The position numbers and the translations under genes were made by a program. From Bacteroidales bacterium (GTDB taxonomy: Bacteria > Bacteroidota > Bacteroidia > Bacteroidales > WCHB1-69), in the NCBI GenBank assembly GCA_031272025.1, contig JAISUP010000035.1, forward strand, positions 1 through 49,749: 49,749 nucleotides of DNA, written 5' to 3'. The notes beneath the pieces were generated by a model that saw only the letters and a list, made by a program, of their open reading frames with translations, was not told where the DNA came from and searched no databases. Positions 1-7,948 of the stretch are shown one piece after another (position 1 is the stretch's first letter; each line of letters begins with the position of its first letter).

Positions 1-99
1 TAAATTTCATCAACCGAGTCTCAATTTTATCGGATTTTTGACCTTCGGTCGAAAAAAAACATCGTCTCCGTATGTAGGAAAAAACAATTTGGGGGATAG

Positions 100-118
100 T
101 ATGAATAATGCAGGTTAA
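100..118 (+). repeat. 19-bp repeat, left copy
   Basis: TATGAATAATGCAGGTTAA occurs here on the + strand and again on the - strand at 49632-49650. Read in this orientation it contains a five-codon open frame (ATG AAT AAT GCA GGT TAA). I found no third copy by eye. Its role is unknown. Confidence 0.7.
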
Positions 119-135
119 AGTTATAATTTGCCACG

Positions 136-143
136 CGAAGGTA
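136..143 (-). promoter_or_regulatory. Possible -7 box facing left out of the window
   Basis: On the - strand this reads TACCTTCG followed by CG, the same variant box as the one upstream of the GH31 gene. It would drive a leftward transcript whose first ATG (10..8) is cut off by the window edge. Weak, because only one promoter element and three codons are visible. Confidence 0.3.
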
Positions 144-162
144 CGTGAAAATTGTTTAACCG

Positions 163-205
163 TGGAAGTCGCGCTTTTTATTTAGAGCGCAACTTCCATT
201 TTTTT
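163..205 (+). terminator. Rho-independent terminator reading rightward
   Basis: Positions 163-175 pair with 186-198 (12 base pairs with one C/A mismatch at 170/191), with a 10-nt loop and seven T residues at 199-205. The T run follows the hairpin only on the + strand, so it would stop a transcript entering from the left edge. The GH31 stop codon on the other strand (182-184) lies in the loop, so the hairpin overlaps the last GH31 codons. Confidence 0.6.
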
Positions 206-2761
206 GCCCGTGTAAATGACTTGTTTTGATACGGTATTCTCGTATATACCACAGCCTCGCGAGGGGGATACGGTTACGATATTGAGAGTTCTTGTTGGGA
301 TCATTTGAGGGAAACTCCCTTGCCGCTCGGTTATGGTCAGGGTTTTGTTTTTGTCGTTCCACGTGAGCGTGAAAGTGGCTTTCTCGCCTTGTTCGTAACG
401 ATAATTCTCGCCGTTGTCTTCATAAATGGTGAAGGTAGCGTCTGCGCCGGGATAAATACGGATTTCCCACGGGGCATCGGGTTTTTCGGAGGTGTAGTTT
501 TGAACAGGTCCTAATGGCAATATCGTGCCGGATTTGACAAAGAGCGGGATTTTTTCTATGGTTAGCGAAACGGGCACGGTTTGTCCCCCGCGATGATGCT
601 CGCCTGTCCAAAAGTCTACCCACCCCGGTTCGTGTCTCGGCAAATACACGGCTACCGTTGTTACGGCAGGTTCGGTAACGGGTGCCACGAGCAACGAGGT
701 GCCAAAGGTAAACTCGTGTCGTTGTTCTAACGCTTGCTTGTCGTTGGGAAAATCAAATACCAACGGGCGCATTAAGGTATATCCCTGAAAAGTGATTGCC
801 GCCGCCAACGAATAGGTATAAGGTAACATGCGGTAACGACAATCAAGATAAAGTTTTGCTATTCGTTCTACATCTTTTCCAAAATTCCAAAATTCGGTTC
901 GGGTGCCGTAGCCATGCACACGTTGCAGGGGAGAGAAGGTTGCCGTTTGAAACCAGCGTAGGAACCGTTCGTGATAGGAAGGGTCGGTATATTGACTGTC
1001 CCCGGGGCGAAAGAACCCGCCCGCATCAAAAGTCCACCACGGCATCCCCGAAGCCATGTAACCCAATCCCCCGCTAATCTGTCTTCGCAAAGTTTCCCAA
1101 TCGTTTCCCACGTCTCCCGACCACACTGCCGCCGCGTAGCGTTGCATCCCCGAAAAACCGCTGCGGGTTAATATCATAACCCGTTTGTCTGGCTCGTCTT
1201 TTCTCGCGTTCTCGTACACGGTTCGATTCACGAACAAGGGATACACGTTACGATACACCTCCCCACACGTGCTACTATCGTTGATCATTCGCCCCGCGAG
1301 GTCATCATTCTCCGGCTCGGTAGCATCTTGCCACCACGCATCAATATGAAAAGGCTTAAGCAAACCGTTGGTAAAATATTTCCAATAACATTCGGCGGCT
1401 TTGGGGTTGAAAAAATCCACCCACTCGGTACCGGGGATATAGTAGCCGTTTTTTTCGCACTCTTCACGCATGGATACTGACCCCGATTTTGACCATACGG
1501 AAAGCATGAGACGGGCATTCATGTCGTGCAACTCGTCAACCATTTTTTTGGGATCAGGATAATCTGTGGTATCAAATTGCATGGCATTCCACCCAAGGTT
1601 TCCCCAGTATTGCCAATCTTGCACGATGATGTCCATTGGCAACTGCTTGTGCCTAAATTCGCAGGCGGTTTCGAGCAATTCTTGTTGCGAATGAAAGCGT
1701 TCGCGGCAATGAATATAGCCTAATGCCCAACGAGGCATGAGAGGGGCTTGCCCGCTCAGTTGCCGGTAACTGTTCACAACCTCATCGCCATTGCCCGCGA
1801 AAACCGTGTAATCAATACCGCGCGATACCGGGGAGCGAAAAACAGTTTCATCTATCACGTGCCGGTAATAGAGCATAGGGGTATCGGTGGGTTCCCCGTG
1901 TACTTCCACGAGATGTTTTCCCCCCGTAAGATCCGCGATCATGGACATAGTGGGGGGTAACCAATAATTTTCTACCCGTGTAAGCACCACGCTGTCAATG
2001 CTCAGGTCGTGTCGGCGAGCCATGCGCTGCCCGACATCAAGCAGCAACGCGTATTTGCCCGGAAATGTAATATCAAGAGTGGCTGTAAAGGTTCGAGAGG
2101 AAGCGGGATGATCCTTATTCGCGAAACGGTCTTCCTCGGGGACAAGCATGAGCAGGCTATCGGCGGGATTAAAATCCGTAAGCCCATAGTTATGCCACAA
2201 TAGCCCGTATCCCTTATTTGACAAAATAAAAGGAATGGAAATTTGCGTGTTTACTTGCGTGAGACGACGAGATAGCCCCCGAATATTCAGGTAGCCATCT
2301 TGAAATTGCCCTGTCCCGAACAAAAATTCATCTTCGGGCGACAAAAATTGTTGTTCGGCACGCCATGTAGCCATGCCCCGAACACTGTCGGCACGCAAAA
2401 TCCTGCCGTTTTCCTTTTCTTGCAAAATGATATTGCCCGTGCTGTCGAGAAAATGCAAGGTTTTGGTGTGTTTGTCAAAAACTGCCGAGATACGGGATAA
2501 TGATACCACGATTTTGCCGTCTTTGTCGCTCACGCGATAGGGGGGCACGGGAACCTCGTTCACGAACACCAATTCTTCAAGCGGTTGTACTCCTGCCGGG
2601 GCAAATTGTACCCGTATCGCGTTCTCACGGGTAGGAGATAATGTTAAAACTCCATCTTCCAACGAGATAACCACCGACTTGCCCGTGTCTTTCCAATGGG
2701 AACACGAGCCAATAAGACACGAACATCCTGCTAATAGCACGAGATAAAAGAATCTCTTCAT
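182..2761 (-). CDS. GH31 lipoprotein, alpha-xylosidase-like
   Basis: An exported glycoside hydrolase of family 31, most like the Bacteroides xyloglucan alpha-xylosidases with a PA14-like insert. The chosen ATG at 2761 gives a lipoprotein signal (MKRFFYLVLLAGCSCLIGSC); the upstream in-frame ATG at 2839 lies beyond the -7 box and is unlikely. The catalytic nucleophile is expected at Asp479 in WWQDATEP and the acid/base at Asp550 in VWSGDVGND; both are present. A PA14-like beta segment lies roughly at residues 215-310, and the C-terminal beta domains are complete. About 859 residues is normal for this subtype. It has no SusC/SusD partner here, so it stands alone. The family is very likely; the exact substrate (alpha-xyloside versus alpha-glucoside) is inferred. 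Confidence 0.9.
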   Translation of the reverse strand: MKRFFYLVLLAGCSCLIGSCSHWKDTGKSVVISLEDGVLTLSPTRENAIRVQFAPAGVQPLEELVFVNEVPVPPYRVSDKDGKIVVSLSRISAVFDKHTKTLHFLDSTGNIILQEKENGRILRADSVRGMATWRAEQQFLSPEDEFLFGTGQFQDGYLNIRGLSRRLTQVNTQISIPFILSNKGYGLLWHNYGLTDFNPADSLLMLVPEEDRFANKDHPASSRTFTATLDITFPGKYALLLDVGQRMARRHDLSIDSVVLTRVENYWLPPTMSMIADLTGGKHLVEVHGEPTDTPMLYYRHVIDETVFRSPVSRGIDYTVFAGNGDEVVNSYRQLSGQAPLMPRWALGYIHCRERFHSQQELLETACEFRHKQLPMDIIVQDWQYWGNLGWNAMQFDTTDYPDPKKMVDELHDMNARLMLSVWSKSGSVSMREECEKNGYYIPGTEWVDFFNPKAAECYWKYFTNGLLKPFHIDAWWQDATEPENDDLAGRMINDSSTCGEVYRNVYPLFVNRTVYENARKDEPDKRVMILTRSGFSGMQRYAAAVWSGDVGNDWETLRRQISGGLGYMASGMPWWTFDAGGFFRPGDSQYTDPSYHERFLRWFQTATFSPLQRVHGYGTRTEFWNFGKDVERIAKLYLDCRYRMLPYTYSLAAAITFQGYTLMRPLVFDFPNDKQALEQRHEFTFGTSLLVAPVTEPAVTTVAVYLPRHEPGWVDFWTGEHHRGGQTVPVSLTIEKIPLFVKSGTILPLGPVQNYTSEKPDAPWEIRIYPGADATFTIYEDNGENYRYEQGEKATFTLTWNDKNKTLTITERQGSFPQMIPTRTLNIVTVSPSRGCGIYENTVSKQVIYTGKKMEVAL

Positions 2762-2795
2762 ATAATTATGAATTTTTATGATTGAAATAAAAACG

Positions 2796-2803
2796 CGAAG
2801 GTA
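2796..2803 (-). promoter_or_regulatory. -7 box for the GH31 gene
   Basis: The - strand reads TACCTTCG followed by CG, a variant of the Bacteroidota TAnnTTTG box, 34 nt upstream of the GH31 ATG. It lies back to back with the + strand box at 2817. Confidence 0.45.
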
Positions 2804-2816
2804 CAATTTTTTGTTG

Positions 2817-2824
2817 TATTTTTG
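2817..2824 (+). promoter_or_regulatory. -7 box for the polysaccharide cluster
   Basis: GTATTTTTGC matches TAnnTTTG exactly. The first gene of the glycan cluster starts 50 nt downstream, so the leader would be about 40 nt. No clear -33 element is visible. Confidence 0.6.
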
Positions 2825-2873
2825 CAAAAAAGTAGCCACATGTTAAAATGTCGGTATGGTTTGATATAAAGTT

Positions 2874-3905
2874 ATGAATACAAGTATATTACCTTTCATC
2901 TCGGTTATTTGTCCCGTTTATAACGAAGAAAAATATATTGCCAATTGTATAGAATCTGTTTTGCGGCAAGACTATCCTACCAAACACGTAGAGGTCTTTT
3001 TCGTGGACGGGGGCAGCACCGACCGTACCAGAGAAATTATCATGCTTTACCAAGAACAATTCCCTTATTTACAGTTGATGGATAACCCCAATAAAACATC
3101 TCCTTATGCTATGAATCTCGGGATACGACTTGCCCGAGGTGAATATATTGTCCGGTTAGACGGGCACAGTGTATATCCTGAAAATTATTTTTCCCAATTG
3201 ATACATTATGCCATTGAATTGCAGGCAGATAATGTTGGAGGAGAGATTATTACCCTACCTGCATCTGATACCGTGAAATGCAAAGCCATTGCCATTGCTT
3301 TAAGTCATAGGTTTGGGGTTGGAAATTCCATGTTTAGAGTGGGAACAACTAAAATTATCCGTACTGATACGGTGCCTTTCGGTTGTTATAAAAAAGATAT
3401 CTTTGCAAAAATAGGCTTATATGATGAAGAACTAACAAGAAATCAAGACGACGAACTCAATGCTCGGTTGATTAAGCACGGGGGGAAAATTTTTCTTGTC
3501 CCCAACCTTGGAATTCTTTATACCGTACGGGATACATTAAGAAAGATGTGCAAAATGTATTATCAATACGGTCTATTTAAACCATTGGTAAACAAAAAAA
3601 TAAAGCGATTTGTATCGGTTCGGCAATTTGTTCCGGCTCTTTTCTTATGCGGGCTGTTAGCAGGCGCGATACTGAGTTGTTTTTTTTATCCTGTTTTTTT
3701 GTTATATGTTGCCATCATCGCTTTATATTTTTTGACAGGTATATGTATTGGCATTCAACAAATCAAATCTCGCGAGGAAATCGGGTTCGTGATGGTTTTG
3801 CCGGCAACTTTTTTCCTTATTCATGTCAGTTACGGGTGGGGATTCCTCGTGGGATTATATAAAATACTTACCCGTTCCAAATTTCGTGCAACAGAAAACA
3901 GGTAA
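2874..3905 (+). CDS. Glycosyltransferase family 2, ExoA-like
   Basis: A membrane-anchored GT-A glycosyltransferase of the succinoglycan ExoA type, expected to add a sugar to a lipid-linked oligosaccharide on the inner face of the cytoplasmic membrane. It opens with SVICPVYNEEKYIANCIESV and has FVDGGSTD (residues 44-50) and a DGH metal-binding motif at 96-98, within VRLDGHSVYP. The acidic pair ED/QDDE lies near residue 200. Hydrophobic segments at about 250-330 form two or three C-terminal membrane helices, as in ExoA relatives. It is the first gene of a five-gene + strand cluster, and the next gene follows within 6 nt. Donor and acceptor cannot be read from the sequence. Confidence 0.9.
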   Translation: MNTSILPFISVICPVYNEEKYIANCIESVLRQDYPTKHVEVFFVDGGSTDRTREIIMLYQEQFPYLQLMDNPNKTSPYAMNLGIRLARGEYIVRLDGHSVYPENYFSQLIHYAIELQADNVGGEIITLPASDTVKCKAIAIALSHRFGVGNSMFRVGTTKIIRTDTVPFGCYKKDIFAKIGLYDEELTRNQDDELNARLIKHGGKIFLVPNLGILYTVRDTLRKMCKMYYQYGLFKPLVNKKIKRFVSVRQFVPALFLCGLLAGAILSCFFYPVFLLYVAIIALYFLTGICIGIQQIKSREEIGFVMVLPATFFLIHVSYGWGFLVGLYKILTRSKFRATENR

Positions 3906-3911
3906 TTGGAT

Positions 3912-5054
3912 ATGAATGTTTTGTATTTAGCAGAAGATTATTTTACATCCGCGGTGCATCATCACTTGTGTGAAGAGTTAGAAAAACAAGATGTCAATAT
4001 ACAACTATTTACTGTAGATAGACCTTCAAACAGGAATCGTAGTCTTATTCTTCATGATACACCATGTCAATATACATTAAGTGTATCAGAATTATCAGGC
4101 AGAGAATGGCTATATAAGGCGGTTTTTCCTTACAAGATCAACACGAAATATCGCATGTTATCCGAGAAGGTCGACACGTCTACTATTATGTTGACACATG
4201 CCGCCACTCTTTTTTCCGAAGGTGCCTTATCTTACAAATTATACAAAGAACATAAAATACCATACATTATAACCATAAGAAATTCAGACTATTTCTTTTA
4301 TGCTAAAAAGATGCCACATCTATGGCGGCAGGGACGTGAGATTTTACAAGCAGCCAAAGCCATTGTTTTTATTACCCCATTTTATCAAAAAATATTTTTT
4401 TCCCATCCTTTTTTTCGTGATTTGAAAGATAGCGTATTACAAAAAAGTATTGTAATTTCAAATGGAGTTAATCCTTTTTGGTTGGAGAACAGACATATAA
4501 TGGAAAATCTTGCCGGCGAGCCATATAAATTATTGTATGTAGGGCGTTTTGAAGATTGTAAAAATATTCCTTCCGTAGTTAAAGCATTGCTTAAAGTTCG
4601 CGAACAATATCCAAATTTGAAATTGCATATCGTGGGCGGTACCGGCAATCGGCAAAAAGAGATAGAAAAACTCATCAATCGCCATGCCGATTGTATTGTA
4701 TGGCATGGTATTATAACCGACAAGATACAATTAAGAAATATCTATCGGTCTTGTCATATTTTTGTAATGCCTTCTTTCGAAACTTTCGGGTTGGTATACG
4801 TGGAGGCACTTTCGCAGGGTTTGCCTATCCTTTACGGCAAAGATAGTGGTTTTGATGGGGTCTATCCCGATGGTATGGTGGGATTTCGTGCTACCAAAAC
4901 CGACAGTAATGATATTGCAGCACGTATCGTACGTCTTATACAAGCCCGTCCACAAATTCTAACAAATATAGCAAAACTGTCGTTAGATGATTACCAATGG
5001 CAAAATATCGCCAAAAAATACAAGATATTGTACGAGACCATGCTAAAATCATAA
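3912..5054 (+). CDS. Glycosyltransferase family 4
   Basis: A GT-B fold, retaining glycosyltransferase (GT4). The C-terminal half has the sugar-nucleotide binding signature: YVGRFEDCKNIPSVVKALL, then PSFETFGLVYVEALSQGLPI with the paired glutamates typical of GT4. The ATG at 3912 is chosen over a TTG at 3906 because the mature fold begins at MNVLYLAEDY. It follows the ExoA-like gene by 6 nt and precedes a 103-nt gap with its own promoter and a large inverted repeat. Likely role is extending the repeat unit of a surface polysaccharide; sugar and linkage are unknown. Confidence 0.85.
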   Translation: MNVLYLAEDYFTSAVHHHLCEELEKQDVNIQLFTVDRPSNRNRSLILHDTPCQYTLSVSELSGREWLYKAVFPYKINTKYRMLSEKVDTSTIMLTHAATLFSEGALSYKLYKEHKIPYIITIRNSDYFFYAKKMPHLWRQGREILQAAKAIVFITPFYQKIFFSHPFFRDLKDSVLQKSIVISNGVNPFWLENRHIMENLAGEPYKLLYVGRFEDCKNIPSVVKALLKVREQYPNLKLHIVGGTGNRQKEIEKLINRHADCIVWHGIITDKIQLRNIYRSCHIFVMPSFETFGLVYVEALSQGLPILYGKDSGFDGVYPDGMVGFRATKTDSNDIAARIVRLIQARPQILTNIAKLSLDDYQWQNIAKKYKILYETMLKS

Positions 5055-5062
5055 AAAAGTTG

Positions 5063-5070
5063 TATTTTTG
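5063..5070 (+). promoter_or_regulatory. -7 box upstream of the wzy-like gene
   Basis: GTATTTTTGC matches TAnnTTTG. Its last six bases are the first six of the left arm of the inverted repeat at 5065-5120, so anything bound there would compete with RNA polymerase. Confidence 0.5.
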
Positions 5071-5120
5071 CATTGATTTTCAAACGGGATCTTGGTTTGG
5101 TTTGAAAATCAATGCAAAAA
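5065..5120. repeat. Perfect 21-bp inverted repeat with 14-bp spacer
   Basis: The left arm 5065-5085 (TTTTTGCATTGATTTTCAAAC) and right arm 5100-5120 are exact reverse complements, separated by 14 bases. T runs lie outside on the left and A runs on the right, the opposite of an intrinsic terminator on either strand. The arm overlaps a -7 box, which suggests an operator or RNA leader structure. It lies between the GT4 and Wzy-like genes. Confidence 0.85.
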
Positions 5121-5157
5121 AATGTAATTTTAGAAGCACCCTAAAAGATATGCTTGT

Positions 5158-6468
5158 ATGAAAAATTTGATGAATTCAATATTGCAAATTAACTCGAAAA
5201 AATTTTCGGAAATATTATTGTATATTGTTATTTCTCTTTTTATTATTGTGCCGAGGGTGGAGATACTGGGTTTGCCGTTTTCGGTACATATAACCGATTT
5301 ATTGTTGCCGGTAATTTTAATTCCCATTATTCGTAACAAATGGTACAAGATAGAATATTCTTTATTTGTCTTTGGAATATTACTTTTGCTTGTTGTATTG
5401 TCTGTGATATTGAATAATACATATAATTATATTCCAAATTTTTATCCCGGATATGAATTTGCTAAATATGCATGTTATTTTATATTCTTCAAAAATACCG
5501 TGCCTGCTTGCCGAAAACTACAAAATGTATGGGATGCCGTTTTCTGTTTTTTGGTAATTTTCAATTTTTTCCATTATTTCAACTTGTTTGATTTTAACAC
5601 TACCGTCATGTCATGGTATCATGGAACAAACAATAAGAATTTGATTTATTTTGATACAAACAGTTATGGAATATCTATATCCAAGCGTATTATTGGAGTA
5701 TTACAAGACCCTAATTACAACGCGATATTGTTCCTGTTTTTTGTAGTTATGTATGTTCCATATAAAGAATTGAAGAAAAAAAATATGTTATTTTGCTTTT
5801 TTGCTTTTATTGGATTTATACTTTGTCAATCACGTACGGCATTCATTGCTTTTATTGTTTTTTGGATAGTATATTGTTGCTTGACTTCCGGGTTTTGGAA
5901 AAGAAAAATAATCATTAGTTTGTTTTTGGCAATGTCGTTTGCTTTTTTGTCCGTAGATGGCGATCTGTCGTATTTGGCCCCCGGCTGGATAAACACACAC
6001 CATATTTTATCAAATAAGAATGATATGGAAGCAGAGCAGGAAGTTATAAATGAAATAAATGTTTTCGAATCAAATTCTTGGACATATCGTTTAGAAATGT
6101 GGAATTTTTTCGTGCGGGAAAATCAAAATGTATGGACTGTCATGTTGGGACATTCTCCAAACAAACATTTTATATATTCCCATCAAATGTATCCTCATAG
6201 TCAGTATGTATCTATTTTTTACAAGTATGGACTACTCGGTTTATTCGTGTTACTCTTTGGGTTGGGGTTGCCTTTTATTCAAGCATGTCGAAAAATAAAA
6301 ACAGATGAAAAAAGTTTTCGAACAGGGTCATTTTTGGGCGTTATCGGGATATGTTGCATAACAAATTGTCCCCTTAATTTTCCTGTGATAACCTTATTGG
6401 TCATTTATACCCTTGCTCAATTTTATTCCACATCTCCATATTTATCATTTCAACGTCATGTCTCTTAA
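5158..6468 (+). CDS. O-antigen/EPS polymerase, Wzy-like
   Basis: A polytopic inner-membrane protein of the O-antigen ligase/polymerase class (436 residues). There are about ten to eleven predicted helices, and the run LCQSRTAFIAF near residue 220 resembles the conserved region just before the large periplasmic loop. A long polar loop at about 265-335 sits before the last helices, the usual Wzy/WaaL layout. Neighbouring flippase and glycosyltransferases favour a polymerase over a ligase. It overlaps the flippase gene by 11 nt, implying coupled translation. Sequence in this class is poorly conserved, so the assignment rests on topology and context. Confidence 0.75.
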   Translation: MKNLMNSILQINSKKFSEILLYIVISLFIIVPRVEILGLPFSVHITDLLLPVILIPIIRNKWYKIEYSLFVFGILLLLVVLSVILNNTYNYIPNFYPGYEFAKYACYFIFFKNTVPACRKLQNVWDAVFCFLVIFNFFHYFNLFDFNTTVMSWYHGTNNKNLIYFDTNSYGISISKRIIGVLQDPNYNAILFLFFVVMYVPYKELKKKNMLFCFFAFIGFILCQSRTAFIAFIVFWIVYCCLTSGFWKRKIIISLFLAMSFAFLSVDGDLSYLAPGWINTHHILSNKNDMEAEQEVINEINVFESNSWTYRLEMWNFFVRENQNVWTVMLGHSPNKHFIYSHQMYPHSQYVSIFYKYGLLGLFVLLFGLGLPFIQACRKIKTDEKSFRTGSFLGVIGICCITNCPLNFPVITLLVIYTLAQFYSTSPYLSFQRHVS

Positions 6469-7948
6469 AGAAACGGGTATTTCAGGAGTAAAATGGAACA
6501 CGGTTGCCTCGGTTAATAATGCCGTGATACAGACCGTGAAGTTGATGCTGCTGGCACGATTGCTCACGAAGTCTGAATTGGGCATTGCCAACTTGTCGCT
6601 TGTCGTGGTGGGATTTACCGAAATTTTTGCTAATTTGGGAATGAACGTGGGACTTATTCACAAACAAGACATTACACAAAAACAATACTCGTCCGTGTTT
6701 TGGCTTAATTTGCTGCTCAGTGTCATGCTTTTTGGGGTTTTATGTTTGCTTTCTCCTTTATGTGCCGTGATTTACCATGAACCGGAACTGAAAACCATTA
6801 TTCCCGTTTTGGGACTGCTATTGCCGATCTCGGCTTTCGGCAAAATGTTTTACACATTCAAAACCAAAGAATTACAATTCAAATTTATATCTATTGTTTC
6901 GTTGATTAGCGTGGAGGCAGGTGCCGTAGTTACGATTGTATTGGCATGGTGGGGTTGGGGGGCTTACAGTTTGGTTATAGGTTTTCTGTTGCAATACTTT
7001 ATCATGCAATCTATTTATGCCATTGCCGGCATGAAAAAATATAAAATACTATTTTACTGCAAATTAAAAGAAATAAAAGATATGCTCAAAATAGGTGGAT
7101 TTCAAGTCGGGACACAAGTGATGGATTTTATATCTTCTAAAATAGACCAACTGGTTATTGGGTTCTTCGGCATGGAAATATTGGGAGTGTATGGTCTTGT
7201 AAAAGATTTGATTCACAGGATTTTAAACACGATAAACCCGATTATCGTGAATGTCGCGACGCCTGTTTTTGCTACTTTTCAAAAGCATTTAGACCTCATA
7301 CAAAAACGTTACCTGCTGCTACTCAAGACCATTCTCTGCATTGATTTTCCTATTTTCATGCTGTTGCTGCTTTTTCCTCTACCCATTAGCGAGATACTAT
7401 TTGGGCAAAATATGTCAGATGCAGCTCCCTTCACGCGACTATTCGCGCTTATGGGTTTGTGTATTTCTGTCAGTAGTCCGGCAGGAGTACTGTTTGTTTC
7501 ATTGGGACGCACGGATTTAAGTTTTATATGGACCATTATCCGTTTAGGCATGACCACGATTGCCCTTTCTATTGCATCTCAAATTTCAACCTTTGCTATC
7601 GCTTGGGCACAAGTAATCATCGCTCTTGTTACAGTATTTCTTTACTGGAAAGTCATGATTTTCCCCATGTCGCGTATTCGTTTTAAAGACTATATGCAAA
7701 TCATCGCGCGACAGTTGTTATACGTGGTTTTATCGGCAATTCCTTGCTTGTATTTTGCATTTATCCCGCTTTCCAAACCGTTGTCTCTCTTATTTATGAC
7801 TCTCTATTTCATTTGTTATATACTTGTTCTTTTTATCATGGACAAAAAATATATGCACGAGATGTTGCAATTGGTTTTCCCGAAGATATTCAAAAATAAG
7901 TTTAAAATATCATGTATCTTTGCAAACAAGAAAATAAATGATGAATAA
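6458..7948 (+). CDS. Polysaccharide flippase, MOP/Wzx family
   Basis: A multidrug/oligosaccharidyl-lipid/polysaccharide superfamily exporter, expected to flip the undecaprenyl-linked repeat unit to the periplasmic face. The ATG at 6458 (MSLKETGISGVKWNTVAS) begins the typical WzxC-type N-terminus; the frame is open further upstream, but that stretch reads out of frame over the polymerase C-terminus. About 496 residues with 12-14 hydrophobic segments. The motif QVGTQVMDFISSKIDQLVIG matches the amphipathic stretch conserved before helix 7 in WzxC/lipopolysaccharide exporters. It overlaps both neighbours by 11 nt. Confidence 0.85.
   Translation: MSLKETGISGVKWNTVASVNNAVIQTVKLMLLARLLTKSELGIANLSLVVVGFTEIFANLGMNVGLIHKQDITQKQYSSVFWLNLLLSVMLFGVLCLLSPLCAVIYHEPELKTIIPVLGLLLPISAFGKMFYTFKTKELQFKFISIVSLISVEAGAVVTIVLAWWGWGAYSLVIGFLLQYFIMQSIYAIAGMKKYKILFYCKLKEIKDMLKIGGFQVGTQVMDFISSKIDQLVIGFFGMEILGVYGLVKDLIHRILNTINPIIVNVATPVFATFQKHLDLIQKRYLLLLKTILCIDFPIFMLLLLFPLPISEILFGQNMSDAAPFTRLFALMGLCISVSSPAGVLFVSLGRTDLSFIWTIIRLGMTTIALSIASQISTFAIAWAQVIIALVTVFLYWKVMIFPMSRIRFKDYMQIIARQLLYVVLSAIPCLYFAFIPLSKPLSLLFMTLYFICYILVLFIMDKKYMHEMLQLVFPKIFKNKFKISCIFANKKINDE
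7915..7922 (+). promoter_or_regulatory. Internal -7 box before the last GT4
   Basis: GTATCTTTGC inside the 3' end of the flippase gene matches TAnnTTTG and lies 15 nt before the next start codon. It could give the last gene its own transcript. Confidence 0.4.

Noticed and set aside
8-10. ATG on the - strand (reads MKF) that could start a gene running off the left edge
   Set aside because: Only three codons are visible and the supporting -7 box at 136-143 is a variant; not enough to annotate.
5065-5120. Invertible promoter of the Bacteroides capsule type
   Set aside because: The inverted-repeat arms are only 14 bp apart, too little for an invertible promoter segment, and no recombinase is nearby.
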